Positions 7,066-8,045 of a stretch of DNA of 8,045 nucleotides are shown here, in pieces. A program made the position numbers and the translations under genes. Location: positions 1 through 8,045 of the forward strand of contig CADBNY010000026.1 of assembly GCA_902796215.1 (NCBI GenBank). Reading direction: 5' to 3'. Numbering within the stretch: position 1 is the stretch's first letter; each line of letters starts with the position of its first letter. The DNA comes from an uncultured Erysipelotrichaceae bacterium (GTDB lineage: Bacteria; Bacillota_I; Bacilli_A; RF39; UBA660). Below the pieces are notes generated by a model, which saw only the letters and a program-made list of their open reading frames with translations, was not told the origin of the DNA and searched no databases.

Positions 7066-7889
7066 ATTTTACTTTCGGAAAAACGATATTTGCCTTTACT
7101 TTCTTCCCTTAAATATATATATACATCAGATGCCTTGTCTTGATATTTATCGATGTCGATCGTATAAGTTCTTTCTTCTAGTTTTATATTGAAGGAATCA
7201 ATTTGTTCTTTTTTATTCATGACTTCTACTAAGCATGAGTCATTATCATTCTCTAATGTTATTTTTGTTTGAACAGCTTTTGCTTCTATTACTATATCAT
7301 TACCTATTTGGAAAATTTTTATTATCTTAATAGGAATATTTTCTCTGCTTCCACAAGCACCTACGTTTCCTTCGTCAGCCAAGAATCTGAAATAGTATCT
7401 ATCTTTTTCTTCTTTTAACAATACAGCATTTCTGAATTCATTTTTAGTGTTTTTAAATTTTCCAGCATTAATTTCAATAACATCGTCATCATTTTTTTCT
7501 TTTGTTATTTTTATTTTTCCTTTGCCGAATATAGTTTCAATTCGCTTATCTAGTAATTCTTTTTTTATGTAACCATAGCTATAGGTACCATCTTTTTTTA
7601 CATCTTTAATATCTTTATCTTTTATATTATAGCCAATAATTGTAAATAATTCTGCTGTTGAAAAACTATTTATATCTTCATGGCTTTCATCATAAACAAA
7701 TTCTTTAAATGAATCAAATATGTTTGATATTTCTGCATTTTCACTTATATACCCATATTTAAATTCTCCTTGTTCTTTTATTTTTTCTATAGCTTTCTTT
7801 TGCTGATCATAACTCACTACAAAAGTTATTATTCTTAACATTATTATTACAACTAAACATAAAATTATTATATTTTCTTTTTCTTTCAT
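7059..7889 (-). CDS. Membrane-anchored protein of unknown function with repeated YGYI motif
   Basis: I do not recognise this 276-residue protein. One hydrophobic segment at about residues 7-25 follows a charged MKEKE start, so it is probably a single-pass N-terminal anchor with the rest outside the membrane. There is no lipobox. Residues 41-48 (GEFKYGYI) and 101-108 (GTYSYGYI) repeat the same pattern exactly 60 residues apart, each followed by a short stretch ending in IF, which suggests a duplicated small domain. The remainder (about 125-276) is rich in beta-prone and charged segments, with only two cysteines outside the anchor (C179, C219). Start ATG 7889 has a good AGGTGG site. It has its own promoter and terminator, between a 5S rRNA gene and tldD. 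Function and localisation are inference only. Confidence 0.8.
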   Translation of the reverse strand: MKEKENIIILCLVVIIMLRIITFVVSYDQQKKAIEKIKEQGEFKYGYISENAEISNIFDSFKEFVYDESHEDINSFSTAELFTIIGYNIKDKDIKDVKKDGTYSYGYIKKELLDKRIETIFGKGKIKITKEKNDDDVIEINAGKFKNTKNEFRNAVLLKEEKDRYYFRFLADEGNVGACGSRENIPIKIIKIFQIGNDIVIEAKAVQTKITLENDNDSCLVEVMNKKEQIDSFNIKLEERTYTIDIDKYQDKASDVYIYLREESKGKYRFSESKIG

Positions 7890-7908
7890 AATACCACCTG
7901 CTGAGCTT

Positions 7909-7936
7909 ATTCTATAAAAAAAATATATTTTGTCAA
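7909..7936 (-). promoter_or_regulatory. Promoter of the 276-residue membrane protein gene
   Basis: A consensus TTGACA (7936-7931) is followed, after 16 bases, by TAGAAT (7914-7909, five of six matches). AT-rich tracts of T and A lie just upstream of the -35 and could act as an UP-like element. The predicted start near 7902 leaves about a dozen bases before the ATG, just enough for the AGGTGG ribosome site. This is the only promoter in the window with a full -35. Confidence 0.7.
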
Positions 7937-7957
7937 TATACTTTTACAAATTTTTAC

Positions 7958-7967
7958 AAAAAAAAAA
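7958..7967 (-). terminator. T-tract after 5S rRNA, possible terminator tail
   Basis: Ten consecutive T on the minus strand begin two bases after the 5S 3' end. I find no separate GC-rich hairpin before the next promoter. The stem could be the terminal helix of the 5S rRNA itself, whose 5' strand lies outside the window. That makes this a possible intrinsic terminator using the rRNA as stem, which I cannot verify here. Confidence 0.4.
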
Positions 7968-7969
7968 TT

Positions 7970-8045
7970 CTTGGCAACTTCCTATTTTCGCATTCACTAT
8001 CGTCGGCGTTTAGTGGCTTAACTTCTGTGTTCGGGATGGGAACAG
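7970..8045 (-). rRNA. rrf: 5S ribosomal RNA, 3' part (5' end beyond window)
   Basis: The minus strand carries the conserved 5S core: CCCGAACACAGAAGTTAAGC, then CGCCGA, and the 3' terminal GTTGCCAAG strand of the closing helix. Only about the last 76 bases are inside the window, and the 3' end is placed to within a base or two. The segment after GAAGTTAAGC is 46 bases, roughly ten shorter than my recollection of B. subtilis 5S, and its ATGCGAAAATAGGAAGTTGCCAAG-like end resembles mollicute 5S. An upstream 23S and 16S on the same strand is expected but not seen. Confidence 0.95.

Noticed and set aside
1..8045. CRISPR array, insertion sequence, prophage or tRNA genes
   Set aside because: I found no regularly spaced repeats, transposase or phage-like protein, terminal inverted repeats or tRNA-like cloverleaf in any gap; the gaps are all under about 90 bases.

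Overview
The window is a strongly AT-rich, gene-dense stretch of a low-GC Gram-positive-type genome. Every supported gene lies on the minus strand, so transcription runs from high to low coordinates. The 5S rRNA tail at the right edge has a shortened 3' half that resembles mollicute 5S from memory. The genetic code is nevertheless standard: three genes end in TGA and the tryptophans I checked are TGG. This points to a Bacilli lineage near the Mollicutes that kept code 11 (Acholeplasma-, Erysipelotrichia- or uncultured RF39-like). The exact taxon is inference.

Layout in transcriptional order: (1) the 3' part of a 5S rRNA gene, presumably closing an rRNA operon, followed by a T-tract; (2) a single-gene unit for an unrecognised 276-residue membrane-anchored protein, with a consensus -35 box and a hairpin terminator that contains its own stop codon; (3) tldD-tldE, the two subunits of the TldD/TldE metalloprotease; (4) tsaE-tsaB-rimI-tsaD, the classical Firmicutes cluster for the tRNA t6A37 modification plus the ribosomal-protein acetyltransferase, partly translationally coupled through ATGA overlaps; (5) fucO, a lactaldehyde reductase/propanediol oxidoreductase-type iron alcohol dehydrogenase, followed after 12 bases by a FIST-domain protein cut by the left edge.

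Units 3, 4 and 5 each follow a short intergenic gap carrying an extended -10 element (TGnTATAAT), so they look like separately started transcripts packed with almost no spacer. There is no gene-free stretch longer than about 300 bases.

Most of this is housekeeping. The parts worth a second look are the fucO-FIST pair, the 276-residue protein with its 60-residue-spaced YGYI motif, TldD/TldE without visible RiPP genes, and the compact terminator/promoter arrangements. I see no phage, transposon, CRISPR or clear defence system.
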